From the NCBI GenBank assembly GCA_017893485.1, contig CM030366.1, positions 46,498,283 through 46,562,282 of the forward strand: a stretch of DNA of 64,000 bases, given 5' to 3'. Positions 23,579-37,454 of the stretch are shown in pieces (within the stretch, counting starts at the first letter, position 1; each line of letters starts with the position of its first letter). The DNA comes from Hemerocallis citrina. Taxonomy: Eukaryota > Streptophyta > Magnoliopsida > Asparagales > Asphodelaceae. The translations under genes were made by a program, and so were the position numbers. The notes beneath the pieces are model-generated. The model had not been told where the DNA came from. It saw nothing but the letters and a program-made list of their open reading frames with translations, and did not search any database.

Positions 23579-25259
23579 CTACAAAATAACATTAATCAGA
23601 TGTATATATATATATACAGAAAAATGTAGTTATTGATGAATCCAAGACTTGACCCAATATGTAATAGGTTTGCATCTAAAAATATGTAATAATTATTTCA
23701 ATCAAGCATATTTATTCAACCAAGCATAAATATATAGGCAGAACTGAAAGTAATCAGTGAAACAAAAGTGATCAGTGAAATCAAGCATAAATATATAGGC
23801 ATAAATATATAAGCATAAATATTTATTTCAATCGAGCTCTGTAGCATGTTTTGTCATCGAAACAAAACTAATCAGTGACCACAAGAAATGAAATGAAGTG
23901 CGACATACATCCAAAACCATTTCAATAGTTTATAGACAAAAGTAGCAAATGCAAAAGGTTCAATTCACAAACATAGCAGAAAGGAAGCCTTCCAACAAGT
24001 AACTTGATCTGTATAAAAACCCTACTGATATGCATTGTTGCCAGGAGAACTGACTCAGAGCCAAAAAAACAATGCTCCTAATGAAAACATCGGAACCACA
24101 AGGTTCATTCAAATTCAAAGGCTAAGGTATTAAAAGTTTTTACACTATAAATAAGGAAAAAATATCTTGTGAGAATTGTGGGAATTCAACAAAAGCACTC
24201 ACGGTATGGACCATTGATCTTTGATTTTTGTGACAAAGAAATTAGCTAGAAGTGTATTCAACAAAAGCAATCCTGAATTTTGTTTCTCGGGATATTCTAA
24301 ACAGAATCATCATTTATTGTATGTGTATACATTTTAATGAAGCTATGAGCTATGATCAAAAGTTATTAATTAATTAACTTCTCCAGTCTAAAATTTTTGA
24401 AAAGAAACTTATCGTTAAGAATTTAGTCAACGTATCTCAAAACAATATATATGTTTGATTTCACACAATTCTTATATATATAAAATTCACATAGAGTTTT
24501 CCCTAATTATCAAAATCTTTTCAGTGTATGTACATGACAAAAAGTTAATAATACACTATTCTGCTATAGGTTTCATATTGTTCTAAACATCAAGTTTAAT
24601 CTCTCAAGATTCCACAATACCCCTAAAATATTAATATATCATTAAGGTGAATTCCATGAAAATTTTGACAAGTTCCTTGAGCTTCTACCTTCTCTTATCA
24701 CCACATTCTAAGAATCTGAGCTACCTTCAAAGATTTATGATACCTTGGCTTCTTCTGGCACAAAACCTCAAAATTGATATGTTAAGGGTTTAATTAACAA
24801 GCTCCACATATGTATTTGTCTTTTGCTTTATGTAGTTCTCAACATTAAGTTTAAGATAACTCTGAACATTTCTTTAGAAAATACGATTTTAGATCATATA
24901 TTTATTTTATCTATTTTTTAAAAACAGAACAAGAGATCTAATTAAATCAGAGCATGTTTGGACAAGGAATGTGCTCGCTCAACTTGATCTCTCTTTTGTT
25001 ACATTCACAGCTTACACCTGCTTTACAGTTTCTCTTCTTATACTCTAAACATAAGTTCACTAAGAGTGCTAATTATACTTTACAGGTTACTAATTACTTC
25101 TGCTGCTCTACATAAAGAACTTTCAAAGCATATTTATGATGTATCTTCTTAATTAGAAAAGCATAAATTAAAAATATGTTGTATATATCCCACAAATTTC
25201 TTTTCCATCTCATATAATTTCAACACAACTTTCCGAAGCTAGAACCAGTAATTAGATAC
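23579..25259 (-). other. Large ORF2 intron of outer CACTA, no gene
   Basis: 1.7 kb of AT-rich DNA starting GTATCT and ending TTTTGTAG on the minus strand. No exon-like or repeat structure beyond a few TATA stretches. Confidence 0.65.
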
Positions 25260-25548
25260 CTTAATAACAGAGAACGCTTCCTCCTTGGTGTTTTTTGGAA
25301 TTTTTGACCAAGTCTCGTTGCATAAGGGAAGCAGCCGAGAATTTCTTGCTATTACCCCGCAAAATTTACCAAGCTTGCTCCTGCCATCTCCAGTCGGCTG
25401 ACCGGATCTGTTGTTGCTCACTACTATCTTTTCATTATTTTGGAGCTTCCATACCTCCTTCATCTTGGTCGGTCCTCTCCTCCTCACAGTGGTGGGCATG
25501 CTATCCTCACCGACGTCGACTGTAGTGTTATTTGTATGCGCTGCACCT
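25260..25548 (-). pseudogene. ORF2 exon 1 of outer CACTA, distal part
   Basis: Continues the frame that starts at ATG 45428, after removal of the inner CACTA. Contains RRRGPTKMKEVWKLQNNEK, then SKLGKFCGVIARNSRLLPL and KNTKEEAFSVIK, the best-conserved N-terminal block of CACTA ORF2 proteins. Ends at donor AAG/GTATCT. Confidence 0.8.
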
Positions 25549-26135
25549 CACTACAAAAGAAACTAGATTTCCCGGCGTTGTTTAACTTCTTTACCAGCGT
25601 TTTTTTACGCCGGTGAAACATTCACCAGCGTTTATAATAGCGCCGGTCCAAATGCCGCCGAAGCGAGCGTTGCGGAAACGAAGGGGTCTACACCGGCGGT
25701 TTTAGTGGACGCCGGTAAATGTGACAACTACACCGGCGGTCATAAAACGCCGGTGTATGTCGGTCTCTGAGTGCCGTTCTTTTACACCCTATATACATTC
25801 ACCGGCGGTTGTAAACCGCCGGTATTTATTCATTCACCGGCATTTATGAAAACGCCGGTGTAGAACGAAAGTATACCGGCGGTCAAGGAGCGCCGGTGTA
25901 TGTGCATTTATGAGTGCCTGGTTTTCCCTACTTACAAGCACCGGCGTGACCAAAAAATGCCGGTGTAGTTATATACGCCGGCATTTTATAAAACGCCGGT
26001 GTACGTCTGTGCCGTTACAGCTGACGACATTCACCGGCGTGTGTGGGAACGCCGGTATATCGCACACTCCAACAAATAGATTAGATAGACCGGCGTTTTT
26101 TAAAACGCCGGTCTAGCTATGCCCGTTTATTTTTG
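25549..26135 (+). repeat. Left subterminal repeats of inner CACTA
   Basis: About 20 direct and inverted copies of a core such as CACCGGCG and AACGCCGGTG, spaced 15-60 bases, in DNA that is otherwise AT-rich. Short hairpins form between neighbours. The motif differs completely from that of the outer CACTA. Confidence 0.85.
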
Positions 26136-26532
26136 ATACTCCGGTTTTCCGTTCGATTTCAATTCACAGTTTCATTTACAAAACCTGTAAACTAATTCTC
26201 ACAACTGATTCAACCAATTTCGTTGCATATTACTGCGCAAATCACAACCAAACACAAGAATAATTAAAGATAATCAAGTTTCACACGTGTCATATCAACG
26301 TCCAAATTCATTGATTAATTAACAGTGTCATAATTAACAAATTAATATAGGGACTAACATCCCAAATATCCAAACAAACCAGTCTGACAAATATCCAAAA
26401 TATCCTAAATTAAAAGTCTGACACAACTCTCATAAAAAAAACCAGTCTGACATAACAACAGCAAGGAGGAGGACATAAGAACAACAACCATACAGCAAGG
26501 AGGACATAAGAACAGCAAGGAGGACCGCAGAT

Positions 26533-26593
26533 TCATACCCCTCGAGTAGCTTCAGCTCTGATCATCAGAATTTCCTTCATCTGGGCGACCGCT
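26533..26593 (-). pseudogene. Possible last exon of inner CACTA ORF2
   Basis: A strong acceptor (a run of ten T, then CACAG) is followed by a short open frame, AVAQMKEILMIRAEATRGV, ending in TGA. The position inside the 3' subterminal region matches the last ORF2 exon of the outer element. Length and content are too small for certainty. Confidence 0.35.
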
Positions 26594-26599
26594 CTGTGA

Positions 26600-26984
26600 A
26601 AAAAAAAACAATAGTTTAATTGAATAGTAGACCACAATACAGAATATACATATTTTTTGAACTTGCAAAAAGAACTACCTGTATCTTAAATTATAAGATC
26701 AAAGTGCCAACTGCAAATGGAATTGTTAATGATATATACAGAGGTAAAATAATTACATTGCAATGCTAAAAATCTAGTACTTAATTTTGTTTTTAAATAT
26801 ATCTAAAATAACAAAACAAATGAAAATTCAGTATCTAACTTGAAACCTTTATATTCTCCTCTGATTGGGAATATCCACTATCTAAAACAGTAAAACAAAT
26901 GAAAATTCAGTATCTAAGCATGTCCTTCAAGGATTGTTCAGATAATCCATGAAACTGTCATCGTGGACGGAAACCAAATATAAG
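26600..26984 (-). other. Non-coding DNA of inner CACTA, no gene
   Basis: AT-rich sequence between the possible last exon and the first flanking repeat. A stretch containing AAATGAAAATTCAGTATCTAA appears twice (26815 and 26895). Nothing else is seen. Confidence 0.5.
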
Positions 26985-27335
26985 AAAAATAAGAAAAATA
27001 AGATAGGGCTCATATCAAGTGTATTTTTAGGGAACTGTCATCGTGGAAGGAAACCAAATATAGAAGCCAGAGATGGAAACAGAAAGAAGAAAGGTAGAGA
27101 CTTTGGATACACCAGGCTAACATAGCGGCATTTTCCTCATCTCTCTCTCATCCCTTGTTTCCCTTCAGCACACGAACACAAAGAGACATCAGCAACAACA
27201 GCAAGAGCGACAAGAACAACAATAATAATAAATTATTATGAAAAAGATGTCTCTATATGGGTTTCCAGATCTCCACTCGAGCCCACTCTTTCTAATCACA
27301 GCCCAATTAAGAACATAGACAACATCCACTAAACA
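26985..27335 (+). repeat. Flanking repeat R2, copy 1
   Basis: Shares with 36835-37145 and 37455-37795 the texts CACCAGGCTAACATAGCGGC, AGACATCAGCAACAACAGCA and TTTCCAGATCTCCACTC. It sits at the left edge of the satellite array. It has no coding content. Confidence 0.8.
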
Positions 27336-27384
27336 ATCCAATCATAGCCCAATCAAAATTTACCATCCTGGATCTTAATGAAAT

Positions 27385-30300
27385 AAGCTTCATTAACAGT
27401 GAAAGAAAATGAGGATGCTAGCAGCATACTTAGTTTGGAAGTGAACCCATTTTTTGTTAAAAAATCATGCCAAAGATGGCAATCAGCTTCATTAACAGTA
27501 TCTGAAAATGAAAATTTCCATTATCTGAGCTTATATGTTGCTCTACTAATTCACTGTGCCCAACTAAATCTAAAACCCAATTGTTGTGCATATCCGGAGG
27601 ATTTTGGCATACAAACCTATAGCATCCTCAGTTCACAGTGAACCCGTTTTGGTTAAAAAAACATGCCAAGATGACAATCAGATGCATGAAAATAAGCTTC
27701 ACTAACAACAAAAGAAGAAACTGGGGATGCTAGCAGCATACTTAGTTTGGAAGTGTACCCATTTTTGGGGGAAAAGACTTGCCTAAGATGGCAATCAGGT
27801 TACTTTAACAGTATCTGAAAATAAAAATTTCCATTATCTGAGCTTATATGTTGCTTTACTACTTCTTTAGCCCAACTAAATCTAAAACCCAATTGTTGTG
27901 CATACCCGGAGGATTTTGGCATACGAACCTATAGCATCCTCAGTTCACAGCGAACCCATTTTGGTCAAAAAAACATGCCAAGATGACAATCAGATGCATG
28001 AAAATAAGCTTCACTAACAGCAAAAAAAGATGAGGAAGCTAGCAGCATACTTAGTTTGGAAGTGAACCCATTTTATGTTAAAAAATCATGCCTAAGATGG
28101 CAATCAGCTTCTCTAACAGTTTCTCAGAATGAAAATTTCCATTATCTGAGCTTATATGTTGCTCTACTACTTCTTTAGCCCAACTAAATCTAAAATCCAA
28201 TTGTTGTGCATATTTGGCCGGAGGATTTTGGCATACGTACATATAGCATACTCAGTTCACAGTGAACACATTTTAGTCAAAAAAACAAACATGCCAAGAA
28301 GACAGTCAGGTGCATGAAATCAACTTCACTAACAGTGAAAGAAAATGGGGATGCTAGGAGCATACTTAGTTTGGAAGTGAACCCATTTTGTGTTAAAAAA
28401 CCATGCCAAAGATTGCAATCAGGTTACTTTAACAGTATCTTAAAATGAAAATTTCCATTATCTGAGCTTATATATTGCTCTGCTACTTCTTTAGCCCAAC
28501 TAAATCTAAAACCCAATTGTTGTGCATATCTAGAGGATTTTGGCATACAGCTATAGCATCCTCAGTTCACAGTGAACCCATTTTGGTCAAAAAAACATGC
28601 CAAGAAGACAATCAGGTGCATGAAATCAGCTTCACTAACAGCAAAAAAAGATGAGGATGCTAGCAGCATACTTAGTTTGGAAGTGAACCCATTTTATGTT
28701 AAAAAATCATGCCTAAGATGGCAATCAGCTTCTCTAACAGTATCTAAAAATGAAAATTTCCATTATCTGAGCTTATATGTTGCTCTACTACTTCTTTAGC
28801 CCAACTAAATCTAAAACCCAATTGTTGTGCATATCAGGAGAATTTTGGCATACAGCTATAGCATCCTCAGTTCACATTGAACCCATTTTGGTAAAAAAAA
28901 TATGCCAAGAAGACAATCAGGTGCATGAAATCAGCTTCACTAACAGCAAAAAAAGATGAGGATGCTAGCAGCATACTTAGTTTGGAAGTGAACCCATTTT
29001 ATGTTAAAAAATCATGCCTAAGATGGCAATCAGCTTCTCTAACAGTATCTTAAAATGAAAATTTCCATTATCTGAGCTTATATGTTGCTCTACTACTTCT
29101 TTAGCCCAACTAAATCTAAAACCCAATTGTTGTGCATATCTGAGGATTTTGGCATACAGCTATAGCATCCTCAGTTCACAGTGAACCCATTTTGGTCAAA
29201 AAAACATGCCAAGAAGACAATCAGGTGCATAAAATCAGCTTCACTAACGGTGAAAGAAAATGGGGATGCTAGCAGCATACTTAGTTTGGAAGTGAACCCA
29301 TTTTGTGTTAAAAAACCATGCCAAAGATTGCAATCAGGTTACTTTAACAGTATCTGAAAATGAAAATTTTCATTATCTGAGCTTATATGTTGCTCTACTA
29401 CTTCTTTAGCCCAACTATATCTAAAACCCAATTGTTGGGCATATCCGGGGGATTTTGGCATACAGCTATAGCATCCTCAGTTCACAGTGAACCCATTTTG
29501 GTCAAAAAAACATGCCAAGAAGACAATCGGGTGCATGAAATCAGCTTCACTAACAGTGAAAGAAAATGGGACCAAAAAACATGCCAAGAAGACAATCAGG
29601 TGCATGAAATCAGCTTCACTTACAGTGATAGAAAAAGGGGATGCTAGCAGCATACTTAGTTTGGAAGTGAACCCATTTTGTGTTAAAAAACCATGCCAAA
29701 GATTGCAATCAGGTTACTTTAACAGTATCTTAAAATGATAATTTCCATTATCTGAGCTTATATGTTGCTCTACTACTACTTCTTTAGGCCAACTATATCT
29801 AAAACCCAATTGTTGTGCATATCCGGAGGATTTTGGCATACAGCTGTAGCATCCTCAGTTCACAGTGAACCCATTTTTGTCAAAAAAACATGCCAAGAAG
29901 ACAATCAGGTGCCTGAAATCAGCTTCACTAACAGTGAAAGAAAATGGGGATGCTAGCAGCATACTTAGTTTGGAAGTGAACCCATTTTTTGTTAAAAAAC
30001 CATGCCAAAGATTGCAATCAGGTTACTTTAACAGTATCAGAAAAGGAAAATTTTCATTATCTGAGCTTATATGTTGCTCTACTACTTCTTTAGCCCAACT
30101 ATATCTAAAACCCAATTGTTGTGCATATCCGGAGGATTTTGGCATACAGCTATAGCATCCTCAGTTCACAGTGAACCCATTTTGGTCAAAAAAACATGCC
30201 AAGAAGACAATCAGGTGCATGAAATCAGCTTCACTAACAGTGAAAGAAAATGGGACCAAAAAACTTGACAAGAAGACAATCAGGTGCATGAAATCAGCTT

Positions 30301-33300
30301 CACTAACAGTGAAAGAAAATGGGGATGCTAGCAGCATACTTAGTTTGGAAGTGAACCCATTTTGTGTTAAAAAACCATGCCAAAGATTGCAATCAGGTTA
30401 CTTTAACAGTATCTTAAAATGATAATTTCCATTATCTGAGCTTATATGTTGCTCTACTACTACTTCTTTAGCCCAACTATATCTAAAACCCAACTGTTGT
30501 GCATATCTGGAGGATTTTGGCATACAGCTATAGCATCCTCAGTTCACAGTGAACCCATTTTGGTCAAAAAAACATGCCAAGAAGACAATCAGGTGCATGA
30601 AATCAGCTTCACTAACAATGAAAGAAAATGGGACCAAAAAACATGCCAAGAAGACAATTAGGTGCATGAAATCAGCTTCACTAACAGTGAAAGAAAATGG
30701 GGATGCTAGCAGCATACTTAGTTTGGAAGTGAACCCATTTTGTGTTAAAAAACCATGCCAAAGATTGCAATCAGGTTACTTTAACAGTATCTTAAAATGA
30801 TAATTTCCATTATCTGAGCTTATATGTTGCTCTACTACTACTTCTTTAGGCCAACTATATCTAAAACCCAATTGTTGTGCATATCCGGAGGATTTTGGCA
30901 TACAGCTATAGCATCCTCAGTTCACAGTGAACCCATTTTGGTCAAAAAAACATGCCAAGAAGACAATCGGGTGCATGAAATCAGCTTCACTAACAGTGAA
31001 AGAAAATGGGACCAAAAAACATGCCAAGAAGACAATCAGGTGCATGAAATCAGCTTCACTTACAGTGATAGAAAAAGGGGATGCTAGCAGCATACTTAGT
31101 TTGGAAGTGAACCCATTTTGTGTTAAAAAACCATGCCAAAGATTGCAATCAGGTTACTTTAACAGTATCTTAAAATGATAATTTCCATTATCTGAGCTTA
31201 TATGTTGCTCTACTACTACTTCTTTAGGCCAACTATATCTAAAACCCAATTGTTGTGCATATCCGGAGGATTTTGGCATACAGCTGTAGCATCCTCAGTT
31301 CACAGTGAACCCATTTTTGTCAAAAAAACATGCCAAGAAGACAATCAGGTGCCTGAAATCAGCTTCACTAACAGTGACAGAAAATGGGGATGCTAGCAGC
31401 ATACTTAGTTTGGAAGTGAACCCATTTTTTGTTAAAAAACCATGCCAAAGATTGCAATCAGGTTACTTTAACAGTATCAGAAAAGGAAAATTTTCATTAT
31501 CTGAGCTTATATGTTGCTCTACTACTTCTTTAGCCCAACTATATCTAAAACCCAATTGTTGTGCATATCCGGAGGATTTTGGCATACAGCTATAGCATCC
31601 TCAGTTCACAGTGAACCCATTTTGGTCAAAAACCATGCCAAGAAGACAATCAGGTGCATGAAATCAGCTTCACTAACAGTGAAAGAAAATGGGACCAAAA
31701 AACTTGACAAGAAGACAATCAGGTGCATGAAATCAGCTTCACTAACAGTGAAAGAAAATAGGGATGCTAGCAGCATACTTAGTTTGGAAGTGAACCCATT
31801 TTGTGTTAAAAAACCATGCCAAAGATTGCAATCAGGTTACTTTAACAGTATCTTAAAATGATAATTTCCATTATCTGAGCTTATATGTTGCTCTACTACT
31901 ACTTCTTTAGGCCAACTATATCTAAAACCCAATTGTTGTGCATATCCGGAGGATTTTGGCATACAGCTATAGCATCCTCAGTTCACAGTGAACCCATTTT
32001 TGTCAAAAAAACATGCCAAGAAGACAATCAGGTGCCTGAAATCAGCTTCACTAACAGTGAAAGAAAATGGGGATGCTAGCAGCATACTTAGTTTGGAAGT
32101 GAACCCATTTTTTGTTAAAAAACCATGCCAAAGATTGCAATCAGGTTACTTTAACAGTATCTGAAAGTGAAAATTTTCATTATCTGAGCTTATATGTTGC
32201 TCTACTACTTCTTTAGCCCAACTATATCTAAAACCCAATTGTTGTGCATATCCGGAGGATTTTGGCATACAGCTATAGCATCCTCAGTTCACAGTGAACC
32301 CATTTTTGTCAAAAAAACATGCCAAGAAGACAATCAGGTGCCTGAAATCAGCTTCACTAACAGTGAAAGAAAATGGGGATGCTAGCAGCATACTTAGTTT
32401 GGAAGTGAACCCATTTTTTGTTAAAAAACCATGCCAAAGATTGCAATCAGGTTACTTTAACAGTATCTGAAAATGAAAATTTTCATTATCTGAGCTTATA
32501 TGTTGCTCTACTACTTCTTTAGCCCAACTATATCTAAAACCCAATTGTTGTGCATATCCGGAGGATTTTGGCATACAGCTATAGCATCCTCAGTTCACAG
32601 TGAACCCATTTTGGTCAAAAAAACATGCCAAGAAGACAATCAGGTGCATGAAATCAGCTTCACTAACAGTGAAAGAAAATGGGACCAAAAAACTTGACAA
32701 GAAGACAATCAGGTGCATGAAATCAGCTTCACTAACAGTGAAAGAAAATGGGGATGCTAGCAGCATACTTAGTTTGGAAGTGAACCCATTTTGTGTTAAA
32801 AAACCATGCCAAAGATTGCAATCAGGTTACTTTAACAGTATCTTAAAATGATAATTTCCATTATCTGAGCTTATATGTTGCTCTACTACTACTTCTTTAG
32901 CCCAACTATATCTAAAACCCAATTGTTGTGCATATCCGGAGGATTTTGGCATACAGCTATAGCATCCTCAGTTCACAGTGAACCCATTTTTGTCAAAAAA
33001 ACATGCCAAGAAGACAATCAGGTGCCTGAAATCAGCTTCACTAACAGTGAAAGAAAATGGGGATGCTTGCAGCATACTTAGTTTGGAAGTGAACCCATTT
33101 TGTGTTAAAAAAATATGCCAAAGATTGCAATCAGGTTACTTTAACAGTATCTGAAAATGAAAATTTCCATTATCTGAGCTTATATGTTGCTCTACTACTT
33201 CTTTAGCCCAACTATATCTAAAACCCAATTGTTGTGCATACCCGGAGGATTTTGGCATACAGCTATAGCATCCTCAGTTCACAGTGAACCCATTTTGGTT

Positions 33301-36300
33301 AAAAAAACATGCCAAGAAGACAATCGGGTGCATGAAATCAGCTTCACTAACAGTGAAAGAAAATGGGACCAAAAAACATGCCAAGAAGACAATCAGGTGC
33401 ATGAAATCAGCTTCACTTACAGTGAAAGAAAAAGGGGATGCTAGCAGCATACTTAGTTTGGAAGTGAACCCATTTTGTGTTAAAAAACCATGCCAAAGAT
33501 TGCAATCAGGTTACTTTAACAGTATCTTAAAATGATAATTTCCATTATCTGAGCTTATATGTTGCTCTACTACTACTTCTTTAGCCCAACTATATCTAAA
33601 ACCCAATTGTTGTGCATATCCGGAGGATTTTGGCATACAGCTCTAGCATCCTCAGTTCACAGTGAACCCATTTTTGTCAAAAAAACATGCCAAGAAGACA
33701 ATCAGGTGCCTGAAATCAGCTTCACTAACAGTGAAAGAAAATGGGGATGCTAGCAGCATACTTAGTTTGGAAGTGAACCCATTTTTTGTTAAAAAACCAT
33801 GCCAAAGATTGCAATCAGGTTACTTTAACAGTATCTGAAAGTGAAAATTTTCATTATCTGAGCTTATATGTTGCTCTACTACTTCTTTAGCCCAACTATA
33901 TCTAAAACCCAATTGTTGTGCATATCCGGAGGATTTTGGCATACAGCTATAGCATCCTCAGTTCACAGTGAACCCATTTTGGTCAAAAAAACATGCCAAG
34001 AAGACAATCAGGTGCATGAAATCAGCTTCACTAACAGTGAAAGAAAATGGGACCAAAAAACTTGACAAGAAGACAATCAGGTGCATGAAATCAGCTTCAC
34101 TAACAGTGAAAGAAAATGGGGATGCTAGCAGCATACTTAGTTTGGAAGTGAACCCATTTTGTGTTAAAAAACCATGCCAAAGATTGCAATCAGGTTACTT
34201 TAACAGTATCTTAAAATGATAATTTCCATTATCTGAGCTTATATGTTGCTCTACTACTACTTCTTTAGGCCAACTATATCTAAAACCCAATTGTTGTGCA
34301 TATCCGGAGGATTTTGGCATACAGCTATAGCATCCTCAGTTCACAGTGAACCCATTTTTGTCAAAAAAACATGCCAAGAAGACAATCAGGTGCCTGAAAT
34401 CAGCTTCACTAACAGTGAAAGAAAATGGGGATGCTAGCAGCATACTTAGTTTGGAAGTGAACCCATTTTTTGTTAAAAAACCATGCCAAAGATTGCAATC
34501 AGGTTACTTTAACAGTATCTGAAAGTGAAAATTTTCATTATCTGAGCTTATATGTTGCTCTACTACTTCTTTAGCCCAACTATATCTAAAACCCAATTGT
34601 TGTGCATATCCGGAGGATTTTGGCATACAGCTATAGCATCCTCAGTTCACAGTGAACCCATTTTGGTCAAAAAAACATGCCAAGAAGACAATCAGGTGCA
34701 TGAAATCAGCTTCACTAACAGTGAAAGAAAATGGGACCAAAAAACTTGACAAGAAGACAATCAGGTGCATGAAATCAGCTTCACTAACAGTGAAAGAAAA
34801 TGGGGATGCTAGCAGCATACTTAGTTTGGAAGTGAACCCATTTTGTGTTAAAAAACCATGCCAAAGATTGCAATCAGGTTACTTTAACAGTATCTTAAAA
34901 TGATAATTTCCATTATCTGAGCTTATATGTTGCTCTACTACTACTTCTTTAGGCCAACTATATCTAAAACCCAATTGTTGTGCATATCCGGAGGATTTTG
35001 GCATACAGCTATAGCATCCTCAGTTCACAGTGAACCCATTTTTGTCAAAAAAACATGCCAAGAAGACAATCAGGTGCCTGAAATCAGCTTCACTAACAGT
35101 GAAAGAAAATGGGGATGCTAGCAGCATACTTAGTTTGGAAGTGAACCCATTTTTTGTTAAAAAACCATGCCAAAGATTGCAATCAGGTTACTTTAACAGT
35201 ATCTGAAAGTGAAAATTTTCATTATCTGAGCTTATATGTTGCTCTACTACTTCTTTAGCCCAACTATATCTAAAACCCAATTGTTGTGCATATCCGGAGG
35301 ATTTTGGCATACAGCTATAGCATCCTCAGTTCACAGTGAACCCATTTTGGTCAAAAAAACATGCCAAGAAGACAATCAGGTGCATGAAATCAGCTTCACT
35401 AACAGTGAAAGAAAATGGGACCAAAAAACTTGACAAGAAGACAATCAGGTGCATGAAATCAGCTTCACTAACAGTGAAAGAAAATGGGGATGCTAGCAGC
35501 ATACTTAGTTTGGAAGTGAACCCATTTTGTGTTAAAAAACCATGCCAAAGATTGCAATCAGGTTACTTTAACAGTATCTTAAAATGATAATTTCCATTAT
35601 CTGAGCTTATATGTTGCTCTACTACTACTTCTTTAGGCCAACTATATCTAAAACCCAATTGTTGTGCATATCCGGAGGATTTTGGCATACAGCTATAGCA
35701 TCCTCAGTTCACAGTGAACCCATTTTTGTCAAAAAAACATGCCAAGAAGACAATCAGGTGCCTGAAATCAGCTTCACTAACAGTGAAAGAAAATGGGGAT
35801 GCTAGCAGCATACTTAGTTTGGAAGTGAACCCATTTTTTGTTAAAAAACCATGCCAAAGATTGCAATCAGGTTACTTTAACAGTATCTTAAAATGAAAAT
35901 TTCCATTATCTGAGCTTATATATTGCTCTACTACTTCTTTAGCCCAACTAAATCTAAAACCCAATTGTTGTGCATATCTAGAGGATTTTGGCATACAGCT
36001 ATAGCATCCTCAGTTCACAGTGAACCCATTTTGGTCAAAAAAACATGCCAAGAAGACAATTAGGTGCATGAAATCAGCTTCACTAACAGCAAAAAAAGAT
36101 GATGATGCTAGCAGCATACTTAGTTTGGAAGTGAACCCATTTTGTGTTAAAAAACCATGCCAAAGATTGCAATCAGGTTACTTTAACAGTATCTTAAAAT
36201 GAAAATTTCCATTATCTGAGCTTATATGTTGCTCTACTACTTCTTTAGCTCAACTAAATCTAAAATCCAATTGTTGTGCATATCTGGAGGATTTTGGCAT

Positions 36301-36730
36301 ACGTACCTATAGCATCCTCAGTTCACAGTGAACCCATTTTGGTCAAAAAAACAAACATACCAAGAAGACAATCAGGTGCATGAAATCAGCTTCACTAACA
36401 GTGAAAGAAAATGGGGATGGTAGCAGCATACTTAGTTTGGAAGTGAACCCATTTTTGGTTAAAAAACCATGCCAAAGATTGCAATCAGGTTACTTTAACA
36501 GTATCTTAAAATGAAAATTTTCATTATCTGAGCCTATATGTTGCTCTACTACTTCACTGTGCCCAACTAAATCTAAAATCCAACTGTTGTGCATATCCGG
36601 CTGGAGGATTTTGGCATACGTACCTATATACCATCCTCAGTTCACAGTGAACCCATTTTGGTCCAAAAAACATGCCAAGATGACAATCAGATGCATGAAA
36701 ATAAGCTTCACTAACATTAAAAGAAGATGA
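27385..36730 (+). repeat. Satellite array inside inner CACTA, ~28 units of 306-378 bp
   Basis: Direct tandem units, countable by the text TATGTTGCTCTACTAC. The basic unit is 306 or 309 bp (the difference is one TAC triplet); longer 375/378-bp units carry an extra 66-69 bp internal duplication around GTGCATGAAATCAGCTTCAC. Each basic unit is itself an old dimer: AGTGAACCCATTTT followed by AAAAAACCATGCCAA occurs twice per unit in diverged form. Core units (29390-35920) are almost identical; edge units are more diverged. Short frames in each unit end at conserved stops and are not considered genes. Confidence 0.95.
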
Positions 36731-36834
36731 GACATCAGCAACAACAGCAACAACAGCAAGAGGGAACCAAATATAGAACAATTTGGTTTTGAATGGAGAT
36801 TGTAGTCATAGATCAATTCTTCATTGAAGAAAAA

Positions 36835-37145
36835 TACGAATAGGGCTCATATCAAGTGTAGTTTTAAGGAATTGTCTTCGTGGAAGGAAACCAAATATAG
36901 AAGCCAGAAAGAGGAATGGTAGAGAATGAGGATACACCAGGCTAACATAGCGGCATTTTCCTCATCTCTCTCTCATCCCTTCTTTTCCTTCAGCACATGC
37001 ACACGTAGAGACATCAGCAACAACAGCAAGAGCGACAAGAACAACAATAATAATAAATTATTATGAACAAGATGTCTTTATATGGGTTTCCAGATCTCCA
37101 CTCCAACTCGTCTCTTTCTAATCACAGCCCAATTAAGAACAATTG
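36835..37145 (+). repeat. Flanking repeat R2, copy 2
   Basis: Copy of the 26985-27335 repeat at the right edge of the satellite array, same orientation, so the array is bracketed by direct repeats. Confidence 0.8.
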
Positions 37146-37149
37146 TTCA

Positions 37150-37340
37150 CAGTCACTGTTAAAGAAACATATATGCTCAGATTATGGAAATTTTCATTTT
37201 CAGATACTGTTAAAGAAGCTGATTTCATGCATCTGATTGCTATCTTTGGCATGATTTTTTAACCAAAATGGGTTCACTTCCAAACTAAGTATACTGCTAG
37301 CATACCAAAATCCTCCAAATCAGTACAACAACACGGCTGA
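37150..37340 (-). repeat. Inverted satellite fragment
   Basis: Reverse complement of part of the satellite unit: it reads GCATGATTTTTTAACCAAAA followed by TGGGTTCACTTCC and CCAAAATCCTCC. It is the only clear inverted fragment, and it is diverged. Confidence 0.75.
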
Positions 37341-37454
37341 ACAAACCTTGTTTGCAGGTCATACAATGTCATCTATACCATGTTATGTGCCAAAGTGGGG
37401 TTGGTCATACAATACATGAACAACACGTATTAGTTGTTTGTGAGTATGCAATAG

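Noticed and set aside
27385..36730. Repeated small open frames in the satellite (MLLYYFFSPTISKTQLL... and MNPFWSKKHAKK... types), with unit lengths mostly divisible by three
   Set aside because: Each frame ends at stops conserved in nearly all units, there is no known domain, and the two frames overlap. Divisibility by three rests on only three independent lengths (306, a TAC triplet, 66). One unit has 374 bp.
27385..36730. CRISPR-like direct repeats
   Set aside because: Units are adjacent without unique spacers, far too long, and the DNA is plant nuclear.
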